A stretch of 64,000 nt of DNA from Actinophytocola sp963727495 (lineage in GTDB: Bacteria > Actinomycetota > Actinomycetes > Mycobacteriales > Pseudonocardiaceae), in NCBI GenBank assembly GCA_963727495.1, contig CAVSGQ010000003.1, forward strand, positions 1 to 64,000, in the 5' to 3' direction. Below are positions 25,088-34,426 of the stretch, piece by piece. Each line of letters starts with the position of its first letter. The first letter of the stretch is position 1. The position numbers and the translations under genes are program-made. The notes under the pieces are model-generated. The model saw only the letters and a list, made by a program, of their open reading frames with translations, searched no databases and was not told the origin of the DNA.

Positions 25088-26142
25088 GGCGTCAGGCCGT
25101 GCACCAGATCGACGACCCTGGTCAGCACGTCCGGGTCGGTGTCGGGCAGCACCCCGTGGCCGAGGTTGACGATGTGCCCGCCGGCGGCCCGGCCCTCCGC
25201 GACGATCCGCCGCACCTCCCGCTCGACCGCGTCGAAGTCGGCCAGCAGCACGGCCGGGTCGAGGTTGCCCTGCACCACCGGCGGCGGCAGGCCCGGCCGG
25301 TGCAGCCGGCGCACCGCCTCGTCGAGCGGCAGCCGCCAGTCGACGCCGACGACGTCCGCGCCCGCCTCGCGCATCGCCGCCAGCAGCTCGCCCGTCCCCA
25401 CCCCGAAGTGGATCTTCGGCACGCCGTGGACCGCGCCCAGCACGCGGGCGGAGTGCGGCAGCACGAACTCGCGGTAGTCGCGCTCGGACAGCGCGCCGGC
25501 CCAGGAGTCGAACAGCTGCACCGCCTGTACCCCTGCCGCGACCTGCACCTGGAGGAAGGTGGTGGTGATCGTGGCGAGCGCGCCGAGCAGGGTGTGCCAG
25601 GTGGCCGGGTCGGAGTACATGAGCGCCTTGGTGCGCTCGTGGTGCCGGCTGGGCCCGCCCTCGATCAGGTAGGAGGCGAGCGTGAACGGCGCGCCCGCGA
25701 AGCCGATCAGCGGGGTCGCTCCCAGCTCGGCGCGCAGCAGCCGGACCGCGTCCGCCACCGGGTCGAGCTGCCCGGTCTCGAGCGGGGGTAACGCCTCGAC
25801 GGCCGCGCCGGTGCGCACGGGCTCGGCGACCACCGGCCCGGTGCCCGGCACGATGTCGACACCGATGCCGGCCGCCACGAGCGGCACCACGATGTCGGAG
25901 AAGAGGATGGCCGCGTCGACGCCGTGGCGGCGGACCGGCTGCATGGTGATCTCGCAGACCAGGTCGGGGGTGAAGCAGGCCCGCAGCATCGGGATGCCCT
26001 CGCGCACCGTGCGGTACTCGGGCAGGGACCGTCCGGCCTGGCGCATGAACCAGACCGGCGGGTGGGTCGGTGTACCGCCCGCGGCGGCCACCAGCAGCGG
26101 TGCGGCGGTGGCGCGGGGGGCGGTGTCGGACATGGGTGTCAT
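25084..26142 (-). CDS. hemE: Uroporphyrinogen decarboxylase
   Basis: A 352-residue HemE, which decarboxylates uroporphyrinogen III to coproporphyrinogen III. The diagnostic motif PPVWFMRQAGRSLPEYR is near residue 28, followed by LFSDIVVPLVAAGIGVDIVP, LIGFAGAPFTLASYLIEGG and GNLDPAVLLA. A second ATG three codons in (26133) is an equally good start. It is the first gene of the hemE-hemG-hemQ minus-strand operon and is divergent from the DUF3000 gene with a 129-base promoter region. Confidence 0.95.
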   Translation of the reverse strand: MTPMSDTAPRATAAPLLVAAAGGTPTHPPVWFMRQAGRSLPEYRTVREGIPMLRACFTPDLVCEITMQPVRRHGVDAAILFSDIVVPLVAAGIGVDIVPGTGPVVAEPVRTGAAVEALPPLETGQLDPVADAVRLLRAELGATPLIGFAGAPFTLASYLIEGGPSRHHERTKALMYSDPATWHTLLGALATITTTFLQVQVAAGVQAVQLFDSWAGALSERDYREFVLPHSARVLGAVHGVPKIHFGVGTGELLAAMREAGADVVGVDWRLPLDEAVRRLHRPGLPPPVVQGNLDPAVLLADFDAVEREVRRIVAEGRAAGGHIVNLGHGVLPDTDPDVLTRVVDLVHGLTP

Positions 26143-26271
26143 AGCGAGATGAATCGTGCCACGAGGCCCTGACGGTTTCCGGTGGTGCCACGGTCAGTGG
26201 GTGCGAAGTCGGGGGTCTGTCCGGCGCGCCGTCACCTCTCACTGACACGGGTGGTCCTACAGTTACGAGTC

Positions 26272-26835
26272 GTGACCAAGACGTCGGCAGCGCCTGAACT
26301 GTTCACTCAGGCCGTCGGGGCGCTGAAGTCGCTGCGCCCGCGGCCCGAGCTGCAGCTCGGTGTCGTCCGCCCGCCGCAGCGCCTGGCACCGTGGGCGTTC
26401 GCGATCACCGCGGAGGTCACCGGGCCGGCGGACGTGCTCGCCACCGGGCGGCTGATCCTGCTGCACGACCCGGACGGGCCGGAGTCCTGGGACGGGGTGC
26501 TGCGGGTGGTCGCGTACGTGCGGGCCGAGCTGGACGCCGAGCTCGCGGACGACCCGTTGCTGCCCACCGTCGGCTGGTCGTGGCTGACCGACGCGCTGGC
26601 CGCGACCGGTGCCGAGTACACGGCGCTGGGCGGGACGGTGACGGACACGACGTCGGCCCGGTTCGGCGACATCTCCGGCCCGGCCCGGACCGACGACCTG
26701 GAGCTGCGCGCGTCGTGGACGCCGCTGGGCGCCGACCTGGCGCCGCACGGCGAGGCGTTCTGCGACCTGATGGCGAGCGTGGTGGGCCTGCCACCGGTCG
26801 GGGTGACGGTGTTCTCCCAGCGTCAGGGCAGCTGA
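26272..26835 (+). CDS. DUF3000 family protein
   Basis: A 187-residue actinobacterial DUF3000 protein: FTQAVGALKSLRPRPELQLG, WAFAITAEV, DDPLLPTVGWSWLTDAL and DLELRASWTPLG. The GTG at 26272 was chosen; the frame is open upstream, but that part is not conserved-looking. Gene order hemE / DUF3000 / response regulator / RNase D / dxs is typical of actinomycetes. Function unknown. Confidence 0.88.
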   Translation: MTKTSAAPELFTQAVGALKSLRPRPELQLGVVRPPQRLAPWAFAITAEVTGPADVLATGRLILLHDPDGPESWDGVLRVVAYVRAELDAELADDPLLPTVGWSWLTDALAATGAEYTALGGTVTDTTSARFGDISGPARTDDLELRASWTPLGADLAPHGEAFCDLMASVVGLPPVGVTVFSQRQGS

Positions 26836-26872
26836 GCCGTTTCTGTCGGTGGTCGCGCCTAGCGTGCCGGGC

Positions 26873-27505
26873 ATGACGTTCGCATACCTGTTCGTGCTGG
26901 ACACGCTCGCCGACTGGGAGCACGGGTTCCTCACGACCGAGCTGAACACCGGCCGGTACTTCGCGCAGCCCGGCACGTCGTTGCCGGTACGCACGGTCGG
27001 CGTCACCGGTGAGCCGGTCACGACGATGGGCAGCCTGCGGGTGCGGCCGGACCTGGCCCTGAGCGACCTCACCCCGGACGACGCGGCGGTGCTGCTGCTG
27101 CCCGGCGCCGATACCTGGAGCGAGCCGCGCCACCGGCCGGCGGTCGCCGCGGCGGCGGAGTTCCTGGCCGCCGGCGTGCCGGTGGCCGCCATCTGCGGCG
27201 CGACGATCGCGCTGGCGGACGCGGGGATGCTCGACGAGCGGCCGCACACGAGCAACGACCTGGAGATGCTCAGACACTTCTGCCCCGGCTACGGCGGCGC
27301 GGCGCACTACGTGGGCGAGCCGGCGGTCACCGACGGCGACCTGATCACGGCGACGGGCACCGCGCCGCTGGACTTCGCCCGGCATGTGCTGGCCCGCCTG
27401 GACGTGATGTCCCCGCAGACCCTGACCGCCTGGTACGAGCTGTACCGAACCAGCGCACCCGAGCACTACTTCGCGATGGTCGACTCCTTACCCCGGCCCG
27501 CCTGA
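26873..27505 (+). CDS. DJ-1/PfpI-like glutamine amidotransferase-fold protein
   Basis: A 210-residue DJ-1/PfpI-like protein. It starts MTFAYLFVLDTLADWE. The nucleophile elbow is PVAAICGATIALADAGML, with Cys at about residue 108, and a Glu-containing strand lies near the start. Function within the family (deglycase, protease-like or sensor) cannot be told from sequence. Confidence 0.82.
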   Translation: MTFAYLFVLDTLADWEHGFLTTELNTGRYFAQPGTSLPVRTVGVTGEPVTTMGSLRVRPDLALSDLTPDDAAVLLLPGADTWSEPRHRPAVAAAAEFLAAGVPVAAICGATIALADAGMLDERPHTSNDLEMLRHFCPGYGGAAHYVGEPAVTDGDLITATGTAPLDFARHVLARLDVMSPQTLTAWYELYRTSAPEHYFAMVDSLPRPA

Positions 27506-27562
27506 CCCGCGACCGAGCCACCGGAGCCACCGGCCGCCCGGACGGCGCGGGCACGCCCCCGA

Positions 27563-28714
27563 CTACCCCGCCCGGGCGACCTCCTCGGCCGCCCCCAGCA
27601 CCCGCAGGAGGTTCTCCCCGGCGAGCTTGGCGCAGTCCTGCTCGCTCCACCCCCGCTCCAGCAGCGCGGCGAACAGCGCCGGGTAGCAGCTCACGTCCTC
27701 CAGCCCGGACGGCAGGAAGCCGACCCCGTCGTAGTCCCCACCGAGGCCGATGTGGTCGACGCCGGCCACCTCGCGGGCGTGCTCCACGTGGGCCACGACC
27801 TCCGCGATGCCGACCGACGGCTTCGGCGGGCCCGACCAGCCCTCCTGGAACCGCCACCGTTCGTCCGTGTCGCGATGGTCCACGCCCGCGGCGGCCATCG
27901 CGTCCTTCAGGGCGTTGTCCCACTCGACCAGCGCGTCCGAGACGAAGTACGGCACGAACGTCACCATGCACACCCCACCGTTGCCCGCGAGCCTCGCCAG
28001 CACGTCGTCGGGCACGTTGCGCGGGTGGTCCGTGACGGCCCGGCACGAGGAATGGCTGAAGATCACCGGCGCCGTGCTGGCGTCCAGCGCGTCACGCATC
28101 GTGGTCGCCGCGACGTGGGACAGGTCCACCAGCATGCCGAGGCGGTTCATCTCCGCGACCACCTCGCGGCCGAAGTCGGTCAGGCCGTTCGCGGCCGGCT
28201 CGTCGGTCGCCGAGTCGGCCCACGGCACGTTCTCGTTGTGCGTCAGCGTCAGGTACCGCACCCCGAGCCGGTACAGCGCGCGCAGCACGCCGAGCGAGGA
28301 GTTGATGCAGTGCCCGCCCTCGGCACCCAGCATCGACGCGATCCGGCCCGCGGCGAACGCCGATCGGGCCTGTTCGGCCGTCGAAACGATTTGCAAATGC
28401 TCCGAATATTTACCAGCCAAACTGTGGACGAGTTCGCACTGCTGGACCACAGCCGCCACGGCTTCGTCACCCGAAAGGCGGCATGGCACGTACACAGACC
28501 AGAACTGCATGCCGAGCCCACCGGCCCGCAACCGCGGGATGTCGGTGTGCAGCCGGGGCTGCGGCTGGGTCAGATCGATCCCGAACCCGTCCGATCGAGC
28601 CGGGTCGACGCCCGGGCTGGTGCGCAACGCCCAAGGTAGGTCGTTGTGTCCATCGACCAGAGGGGTGGTCCTGAGCAACGCTCGCGCGCGCTCCAACTGC
28701 CGGATCTCCGCCAC
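27563..28714 (-). CDS. Membrane dipeptidase (peptidase family M19)
   Basis: A 383-residue renal-dipeptidase-type zinc enzyme that hydrolyses dipeptides, including D-amino acid forms. Zinc-binding motifs are seen in order: VDGHNDLPWAL (residues 21-31), MLGAEGGHCI with the bridging Glu, LVDLSHVA, VIFSHSSCRAV and GGDYDGVGF. There is no signal peptide, so it is probably cytosolic. It is divergent from the response-regulator gene. Confidence 0.9.
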   Translation of the reverse strand: MAEIRQLERARALLRTTPLVDGHNDLPWALRTSPGVDPARSDGFGIDLTQPQPRLHTDIPRLRAGGLGMQFWSVYVPCRLSGDEAVAAVVQQCELVHSLAGKYSEHLQIVSTAEQARSAFAAGRIASMLGAEGGHCINSSLGVLRALYRLGVRYLTLTHNENVPWADSATDEPAANGLTDFGREVVAEMNRLGMLVDLSHVAATTMRDALDASTAPVIFSHSSCRAVTDHPRNVPDDVLARLAGNGGVCMVTFVPYFVSDALVEWDNALKDAMAAAGVDHRDTDERWRFQEGWSGPPKPSVGIAEVVAHVEHAREVAGVDHIGLGGDYDGVGFLPSGLEDVSCYPALFAALLERGWSEQDCAKLAGENLLRVLGAAEEVARAG

Positions 28715-28965
28715 CGCGTCCTCGTTTCATCGTGTGCCGACGCTTGCGCGTTACGTCACCAACCAAGGGTCACCCGATCGTGTTACGTCCGCACGCTGGA
28801 GTGATGTCTCGATTGGATAGATAACGAATTGATCATCCCGCTAACCCGCTTGGGGGGCTAGGCTGCCTTCGTCGACACCACTTTCGGTCCAATGGCGGCG
28901 CGGCTGTTTGGCCGAAGGTCCCGGTGTAGGTCGGGGGGCACGACCGACTCCAGGGAGGTAGTGAC

Positions 28966-29682
28966 GTGGCTGCCGTCGGCTTAGGTCAGGCCGTTCGAAC
29001 CACGCCAGCCGGCGTCTTGCCGGCGAACATGGTCCCGCATCCGCGGGAGGAGCTGTTCTCGGTGCTGGTGGTCGATGACCATCCGTTGTTGAGGGAGGCG
29101 ATAGCTGCCCGGTTGACCCAGATGGGTGCGGGCACCGTTCACGAGGCCGCCACGGTGGCCGAGGCGAGGGCGAGGGCGCTGGCCACCGGGCCATGCGATC
29201 TGGCAATCCTTGATCTCGGGTTGCCGGACGGTAGTGGTATTGAGCTGGTGACCGAGCTTCGTGGCCATGGTTGGCCGCGGATCGTGGTGCTGGCGTCGTC
29301 AGACGATCCGTACGCCGTGCGTTCGGCCTTCCAAGCAGGGGCCCAGGCCTACCTGCTGAAGTCGGCCTCGCCGGTGGTCGTGACCGACGGGGTCCGGCGG
29401 GTGCTCGAAGGCGGCGTCTACGCCGACCCGAGCGTCGCGCCCATCCTCGCGACGGGCACGCGGGTCCCTGGCACCGACAACACCCCACGCGAGCTCTCCG
29501 CTCGCGAGGTCGAGGTTCTCCAGCTCGTCGCGGACGGTCAGTCCAACAAAGAGATCGGCGAGGGGCTCAACCTGTCTGCTCTGACGGTGAAGAGTCATCT
29601 CTCACGGATCGGCCGGAAGTTGGGCACCGGCGACCGGGCACAGATGGTCGCACTGGCCATGCGGGCCGGTGTGATTCGTTGA
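28966..29682 (+). CDS. Orphan NarL/LuxR-type response regulator
   Basis: A 238-residue regulator. Its receiver domain (FSVLVVDDHPLLREAIAARL) has the phosphoacceptor Asp in AILDLGLPDG and the conserved Lys in AYLLKSAS; a GerE helix-turn-helix occupies the last 65 residues (LSAREVEVLQLVADGQSNKE). No sensor kinase is adjacent. A good ribosome binding site (agggaggtag) precedes the GTG. The position between DUF3000 and RNase D is conserved in actinomycetes. Its GC content is slightly lower than its neighbours'. A 251-base divergent promoter region precedes it; no clear -35/-10 pair is seen there. Confidence 0.88.
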   Translation: MAAVGLGQAVRTTPAGVLPANMVPHPREELFSVLVVDDHPLLREAIAARLTQMGAGTVHEAATVAEARARALATGPCDLAILDLGLPDGSGIELVTELRGHGWPRIVVLASSDDPYAVRSAFQAGAQAYLLKSASPVVVTDGVRRVLEGGVYADPSVAPILATGTRVPGTDNTPRELSAREVEVLQLVADGQSNKEIGEGLNLSALTVKSHLSRIGRKLGTGDRAQMVALAMRAGVIR

Positions 29683-29800
29683 TCTGACACTCGGTGGATC
29701 GGGGCGCGGGGCACAGTGCGCTCCCCGATCCACCGGTGTTCGACCCGCAACCCCTTGTTAGGCGCACGGCGCGTGCGCGCGTCCCGTATGGTCATCCGCC

Positions 29801-31042
29801 GTGGGTGAATCGGGGACGGAAACTGACGAGGAGGCACGACCGGAGCCCGTGCTGCTGACGCAGCCGGCCGAGGGGACGCCGGACGTGGTTGCCACGTTCG
29901 AGGCACTGCGCGAGGCCTCGGACACACTGGCCGCTGGCCGCGGGCCGATCGCGGTGGACACCGAGAGAGCCTCCGGCTACCGGTACTCCCAGCGGGCCTA
30001 CCTGGTGCAGGTGCGCCGTGAGGGCGCCGGCACCGTGCTGCTCGACCCGGTCGCGGTGAACGACCGTATCGACCCCTTCATCGAGGCGCTGGCCGACACC
30101 GAGTGGGTGCTGCACGCCGCCTCCCAGGACCTCCCCTGCCTCGCCGAGCTGGGCCTGCGCCCCGCCCGGCTGTTCGACACCGAGCTCGCCGGCCGGCTGG
30201 CCGGCTTCGAGCGGGTCGCCCTCGGCACCCTGGTCGAGCTGCTGCTCGGCTACCGGCTGGAGAAGGGGCACGGCGCCGCCGACTGGTCCCGGCGGCCGCT
30301 GCCCCAGGACTGGCTGGACTACGCCGCCCTCGACGTCGAGCTGCTGATCCCGTTGCGCGACGTGCTCGAGGAGGAGCTGACGGCCCAGGGCAAGCTCGCC
30401 TGGGCCCTCGAGGAGTTCGAGGCGCTGCGCGTCGCCCCGCCACCGCCGCCGCGGGCCGAGCCGTGGCGGCGCACCTCCGGCATCCACCGGGTGCGCTCGC
30501 CGCGCGGGCTCGCCGCCGTCCGGTCGATGTGGGAGACCCGCGACTCGCTCGCCCGGCAACGCGACATCGCGCCCGGCCGGGTGCTGCCGGACAGCTCGAT
30601 CGTGCAGGCGGCGATCGCCGCGCCCGACGACGAGGTGAGCCTGCTGCAGCTGCCGGTGTTCCGCGGCCGCTCGCAGCGCCGCATCGCCGAGACCTGGGTG
30701 CGCGCGCTGCGCGAGGCGGCCCGGCTGCCCAAGAGCGAGCTGCCCGACCCCTCGCCGCCGCACGACGGCCCGCCGCCGCCGAACCGCTGGGCGGACCGCG
30801 ACCCGGCCGCCGCCGCGCGGCTGTCCGCGGTCCGCGCCGAGCTCGCGACGATCGCGGAGGAGCACCGGCTGCCGGTGGAGAACCTCCTGCAGCCCGACCT
30901 GGTGCGCCGGACGTGCTGGCGCCCGCCCCCCACGCTGTCCACCGACAGCCTCTCCGAGGCGCTGCGGGCCGGCGGTGCCCGCGAGTGGCAGATCGCGCTG
31001 ACGGTCCGCGCCCTGACCGGCGCGCTCAACGGCTCGGGCTGA
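29801..31042 (+). CDS. rnd: Ribonuclease D with HRDC domains
   Basis: A 413-residue DEDD-family 3'-5' exoribonuclease. Exo motifs: PIAVDTERASGYRYSQRAYL (Asp-x-Glu), WVLHAASQDLPCL, and DWLDYAALDVELLIPL with the last Tyr/Asp. Two HRDC-like helical domains follow, the second near the C-terminus. It acts in tRNA and stable RNA 3' maturation. A GTG start is used, and a DUF72 gene follows after 5 bases. Confidence 0.92.
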   Translation: MGESGTETDEEARPEPVLLTQPAEGTPDVVATFEALREASDTLAAGRGPIAVDTERASGYRYSQRAYLVQVRREGAGTVLLDPVAVNDRIDPFIEALADTEWVLHAASQDLPCLAELGLRPARLFDTELAGRLAGFERVALGTLVELLLGYRLEKGHGAADWSRRPLPQDWLDYAALDVELLIPLRDVLEEELTAQGKLAWALEEFEALRVAPPPPPRAEPWRRTSGIHRVRSPRGLAAVRSMWETRDSLARQRDIAPGRVLPDSSIVQAAIAAPDDEVSLLQLPVFRGRSQRRIAETWVRALREAARLPKSELPDPSPPHDGPPPPNRWADRDPAAAARLSAVRAELATIAEEHRLPVENLLQPDLVRRTCWRPPPTLSTDSLSEALRAGGAREWQIALTVRALTGALNGSG

Positions 31043-31047
31043 CCCCG

Positions 31048-31869
31048 GTGGCCGGCCGGGTCCGGATCGGCACGTCGGGCTGGGTGTACCCGCCGTGGCG
31101 CGGGGTGTTCTACCCGCCGAAGCTCGCGCACCGCCGCGAGCTGGAGTACCTGTCCGGCCGCGTCGACTCGGTCGAGATCAACGGCTCGTTCTACGCGCTG
31201 CAGCGCCCGTCGAGCTACCAGGCGTGGCGCGCGCAGACGCCGGACGACTTCGTCTTCGCGGTCAAGGGCGGCCGGTTCATCACGCACATGAAGCGGCTGC
31301 GCGACGTCGACACGCCGCTCGCGAACTTCTTCGCCTCGGGCGTGCTGGCGCTGGGCGACAAGCTCGGCCCGCTGCTCTGGCAGCTGCCGCCGACGCTCGC
31401 GTTCGACGCCGGGCTGCTGGCGGACTTCTTCGACCGGCTGCCCCGCACCACCGCCGCGGCCGCGGCCATCGCCGCCCGGCACGACGAGCGGCTCGAGGGT
31501 CGCGCCTGGACGGTCACCGACGCGGACCGCCCGCTGCGGCACGCGCTGGAGGTCCGCCACCCGAGCTTCACCGACCCGGCGTTCCTCGACGTGCTGCGCG
31601 CGCACGGCATCGCGGTGGTGATCGCGGACGCGGCGGCGACCTGGCCGTACCTGGAGCACGTGACGGCGGAGTTCGCCTACGTCCGGCTGCACGGCGGCAC
31701 GGAGCTCTACGTCAGCGGCTACACCGACGAGGCGCTGGACGCGTGGGCGGCGCGGATCCGCGGCTGGACGGCCGAGGGCATCGACACCTACGCCTACTTC
31801 GACAACGACGCGAAGGTGAAGGCACCGCACGACGCGATCGCGCTGGCGGACCGCTTGGCCGCCGACTAG
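31048..31869 (+). CDS. DUF72 family protein
   Basis: A 273-residue TIM-barrel-like DUF72 (YecE) protein, with RIGTSGWVYPPWRGVFYPPK at the start, VEINGSFYALQRPSSYQAW, FAVKGGRFITHMKRLRD and YAYFDNDAKVKAPHDA near the end. The GTG start lies five bases after the RNase D stop, so the two are probably co-transcribed. Biochemical role unknown. Confidence 0.9.
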   Translation: MAGRVRIGTSGWVYPPWRGVFYPPKLAHRRELEYLSGRVDSVEINGSFYALQRPSSYQAWRAQTPDDFVFAVKGGRFITHMKRLRDVDTPLANFFASGVLALGDKLGPLLWQLPPTLAFDAGLLADFFDRLPRTTAAAAAIAARHDERLEGRAWTVTDADRPLRHALEVRHPSFTDPAFLDVLRAHGIAVVIADAAATWPYLEHVTAEFAYVRLHGGTELYVSGYTDEALDAWAARIRGWTAEGIDTYAYFDNDAKVKAPHDAIALADRLAAD

Positions 31870-31933
31870 ACCTTCCTGACCTGCACCGAGGCCGGGTAAC
31901 TTCGGTCCTGTCACGGAGCGGGGAGGTGCGCGG

Positions 31934-34426
31934 GTGCTGGAACCGCTGGCCGACGACGACGCGCGGACGGTGGGCCCGTTCGCGGTCGAGGGCCGCCTCG
32001 GCTCGGGCGCGACGGGCCACGTCTACATGGGACGCTCGCCCAGCGGTGCCGCGGTCGCGGTCCGGGTCGTGCGGGCGGGGCTCGCCGCCGACGCCGGGTT
32101 CCGCCGCCGGTTCGCCGCGGACGTCGCCGCCGCCGCACGGGTGCGCAGCGAGCATGTCGCCCCGATCGTCGACGCCGGCACCGAGGCGGACCGTCCGTGG
32201 CTGGCCACCGAGTACGTGGCCGGGCCGTCGTTGCGGGAGGTGGTCGGCGAGCGCGGGCCGCTGCCGGGCCCCGAGGTGCTGCGGCTGGCGGGTGGGGTCG
32301 CGGACGCGCTGGTGGCGATCCACGCCTCCGGCCTGGTGCATCGCGACCTGACGCCGGGCAACGTCCTGCTGCCGCCGGACGGGCCACGGGTGATCGACTT
32401 CGCGCTCGCCCGGGCGGCCGACGCGGCCGGGGTCACCGTCGGCACCCCCGCGTACCTGGCGCCCGAACACCGCAGGGGCGAGGTCGGCCCGGCGGCGGAC
32501 GTGTTCGCGCTGGGGGTGCTGATCTCCTACCTGGCCACGGGCCGCACCCCGTCCGGCCAGGAGGACGGCGCGGACGACGGGGTGCCGGAGCCGCTGCGCG
32601 CGCTCGTCGCCCTCTGCCTGGCCGACGACCCGGCGTCGCGCCCCGCACCCGCGGAGATCGCCGAACAGTGCCGCCGCACGCGGGCGGGCGCCGCCGACGC
32701 CCCGGCGGCCACGCCACCCGAACCGTCGACCGGGAACCCCCTCGCCTACCCGGCCACCGCCCCACCGGCCAACCCGCTCGACCTGTCCACCGGCATCCCC
32801 GCCGACACCGCCGTCGGCCCGCTCTCCACGGCGCGCCCCGCACCGCCCGAACCGCCCACCGGCAACCCCCTCGCCTACCCGGCCACCGCCCCACCGGCCA
32901 ACCCCCTGGACCTGTCCACCGGCATTCCCGCCGACGCCGTCGTCGGGCCGCTCACCCCGGCCGCGGACACCGCCGCCGGGGCACCCGCCCACCCGGCCGG
33001 CCTCGCCACGAGCGCGCCCTCCCCAGGCCCGGCCCCCGCGCCGGCCGGACCACCCGTCGAGCCGGGCGACCTCGCCGCGCTGCGCGCGGCCGCCGACGCC
33101 GTGGCACTGGCCCACCCGCACGCGGGAACCGACCTCCACCCGGGAGCCGTCCCGGACGGGGGCGCCGGCGGCGCCGGGCACGTGGTCGAGCCGGTCGGGT
33201 ACGGCGCCCCCGCCACCGCCCCGCCACCACCACCGGGCAGCGAACGACGGCGCCGAAGACTCGCCGTCCTGGCCGCCGTGATCCTGCTTGCCGCCGCGAT
33301 CGCCGTGCCGCTGGTCCACGACAACACCGTCGAGGGCACGCCCGTCGCGGCCGCGGAGCGCGCCACGCCGGCCACCGAGGACGGCTCGCCCGCCGGCACG
33401 CCCGTGCCGACCTGCGCCGGCGCCCGCAACCTCGTCGCCGGCGGTTCGGCGCTCCAGCGCGAGGCGGTGACCGCGGTCGCCGACGCGTGGGCCACGCGTT
33501 GCCCCGGCAGCACCGTCACCTACACCCCCGGCGGCAGCGCCTTCGGCCTGCGGCAGTTCGCGGCGGACGGGTCCGACTTCGCGGTGTCCGACCACCCGCT
33601 CGGCGCGAGCCAGGGCGAGATCGCCTCCGCCGCGGCCCGCTGCGCCGGGGTCGGCGCGCCCGCCGACAAGAAGCTCGTCCTCCAGGTGCCCCTGGTCCTC
33701 ACTCCCATCGTTCTCGCCTACCACCTGCCCGGTGTCACCGAGCTGCGGCTGGACGCGCCGGCCGTGGCCGGGATCTTCAGCGGCCGGATCACCCGGTGGG
33801 ACGACCCGGCCATCGCCGAGCTGAACCCCGACACCCGGCTGCCGGCGACCGCGATCAGGGCGGTCGCCCACGCCGGGCAGTCCCAGTCCACGCAGACCTT
33901 CCAGGAGTACCTGACCGCCGTCGGCGGCTGGCGCCTCGGCGCGGGGCCGGAGTTCGCCGGTACCGCGGACTCCCTGCAGCGCTCCGATGTGGACGTGCTC
34001 GGCGCCGTCCGCACCGTCGGCGGTGCCATCGGCTACCTGCCCTACGCGCTGACGCGCCCGACGAACGAGCCCGTCGCCGACCTGGTGACCGGCGGTGCGA
34101 ACGGCCCGGCGGCGGGGCCGGACGGGTACGCCGTCGACGCGGCGGTCACCGTCGCGCTGCACGACTCCGACGACCTCACCCGGCTGCCGGACGCCGTCTA
34201 CCGGGCCGGCACCGACCGGGTCGGCGACGCCACCGCGCCCTACCCGCTGGTGCACGTCGGCTATGTGGTGGCCTGCACGGAGTACCTCGACCAGGGCACC
34301 ACGGCCTCGGTCAAGGACTTCCTGCTCGCCGCGCTCACCTCGCGGGCGGGCCCGGCGAGCGGCTACCAGCTACCGCTCGGCGACCTGCGGGACCGCCTCG
34401 TCGACCTGGTCGAGGCGACCTACTGA
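31934..34426 (+). CDS. Ser/Thr protein kinase-like protein fused to an extracellular PstS-like domain
   Basis: 830 residues in four parts. Residues ~14-255 form a Hanks-type kinase fold: glycine loop GRLGSGATGHVYMG, HRDLTPGN, APEH. However, the beta3 lysine is Arg (AVAVRVVRAG), the catalytic-loop Lys is Thr and DFG is DFA. Residues ~256-437 are a Pro-rich juxtamembrane region with a ~50-residue unit repeated twice (PTGNPLAYPATAPPANPLDL). A single membrane helix lies at ~442-460 (LAVLAAVILLAAAIAVPLV). Residues ~493-830 form a phosphate-ABC substrate-binding (PstS) fold: GGSAFGLRQFAADGSDFAVS, AGIFSGRITRWDDPAIAELN. The PstS ligand loop RSDGSGTT is replaced by HAGQSQST. It is predicted to be an envelope sensor with a catalytically doubtful kinase. 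It overlaps the convergent histidine kinase gene by 7 bases. Confidence 0.88.
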   Translation: MLEPLADDDARTVGPFAVEGRLGSGATGHVYMGRSPSGAAVAVRVVRAGLAADAGFRRRFAADVAAAARVRSEHVAPIVDAGTEADRPWLATEYVAGPSLREVVGERGPLPGPEVLRLAGGVADALVAIHASGLVHRDLTPGNVLLPPDGPRVIDFALARAADAAGVTVGTPAYLAPEHRRGEVGPAADVFALGVLISYLATGRTPSGQEDGADDGVPEPLRALVALCLADDPASRPAPAEIAEQCRRTRAGAADAPAATPPEPSTGNPLAYPATAPPANPLDLSTGIPADTAVGPLSTARPAPPEPPTGNPLAYPATAPPANPLDLSTGIPADAVVGPLTPAADTAAGAPAHPAGLATSAPSPGPAPAPAGPPVEPGDLAALRAAADAVALAHPHAGTDLHPGAVPDGGAGGAGHVVEPVGYGAPATAPPPPPGSERRRRRLAVLAAVILLAAAIAVPLVHDNTVEGTPVAAAERATPATEDGSPAGTPVPTCAGARNLVAGGSALQREAVTAVADAWATRCPGSTVTYTPGGSAFGLRQFAADGSDFAVSDHPLGASQGEIASAAARCAGVGAPADKKLVLQVPLVLTPIVLAYHLPGVTELRLDAPAVAGIFSGRITRWDDPAIAELNPDTRLPATAIRAVAHAGQSQSTQTFQEYLTAVGGWRLGAGPEFAGTADSLQRSDVDVLGAVRTVGGAIGYLPYALTRPTNEPVADLVTGGANGPAAGPDGYAVDAAVTVALHDSDDLTRLPDAVYRAGTDRVGDATAPYPLVHVGYVVACTEYLDQGTTASVKDFLLAALTSRAGPASGYQLPLGDLRDRLVDLVEATY

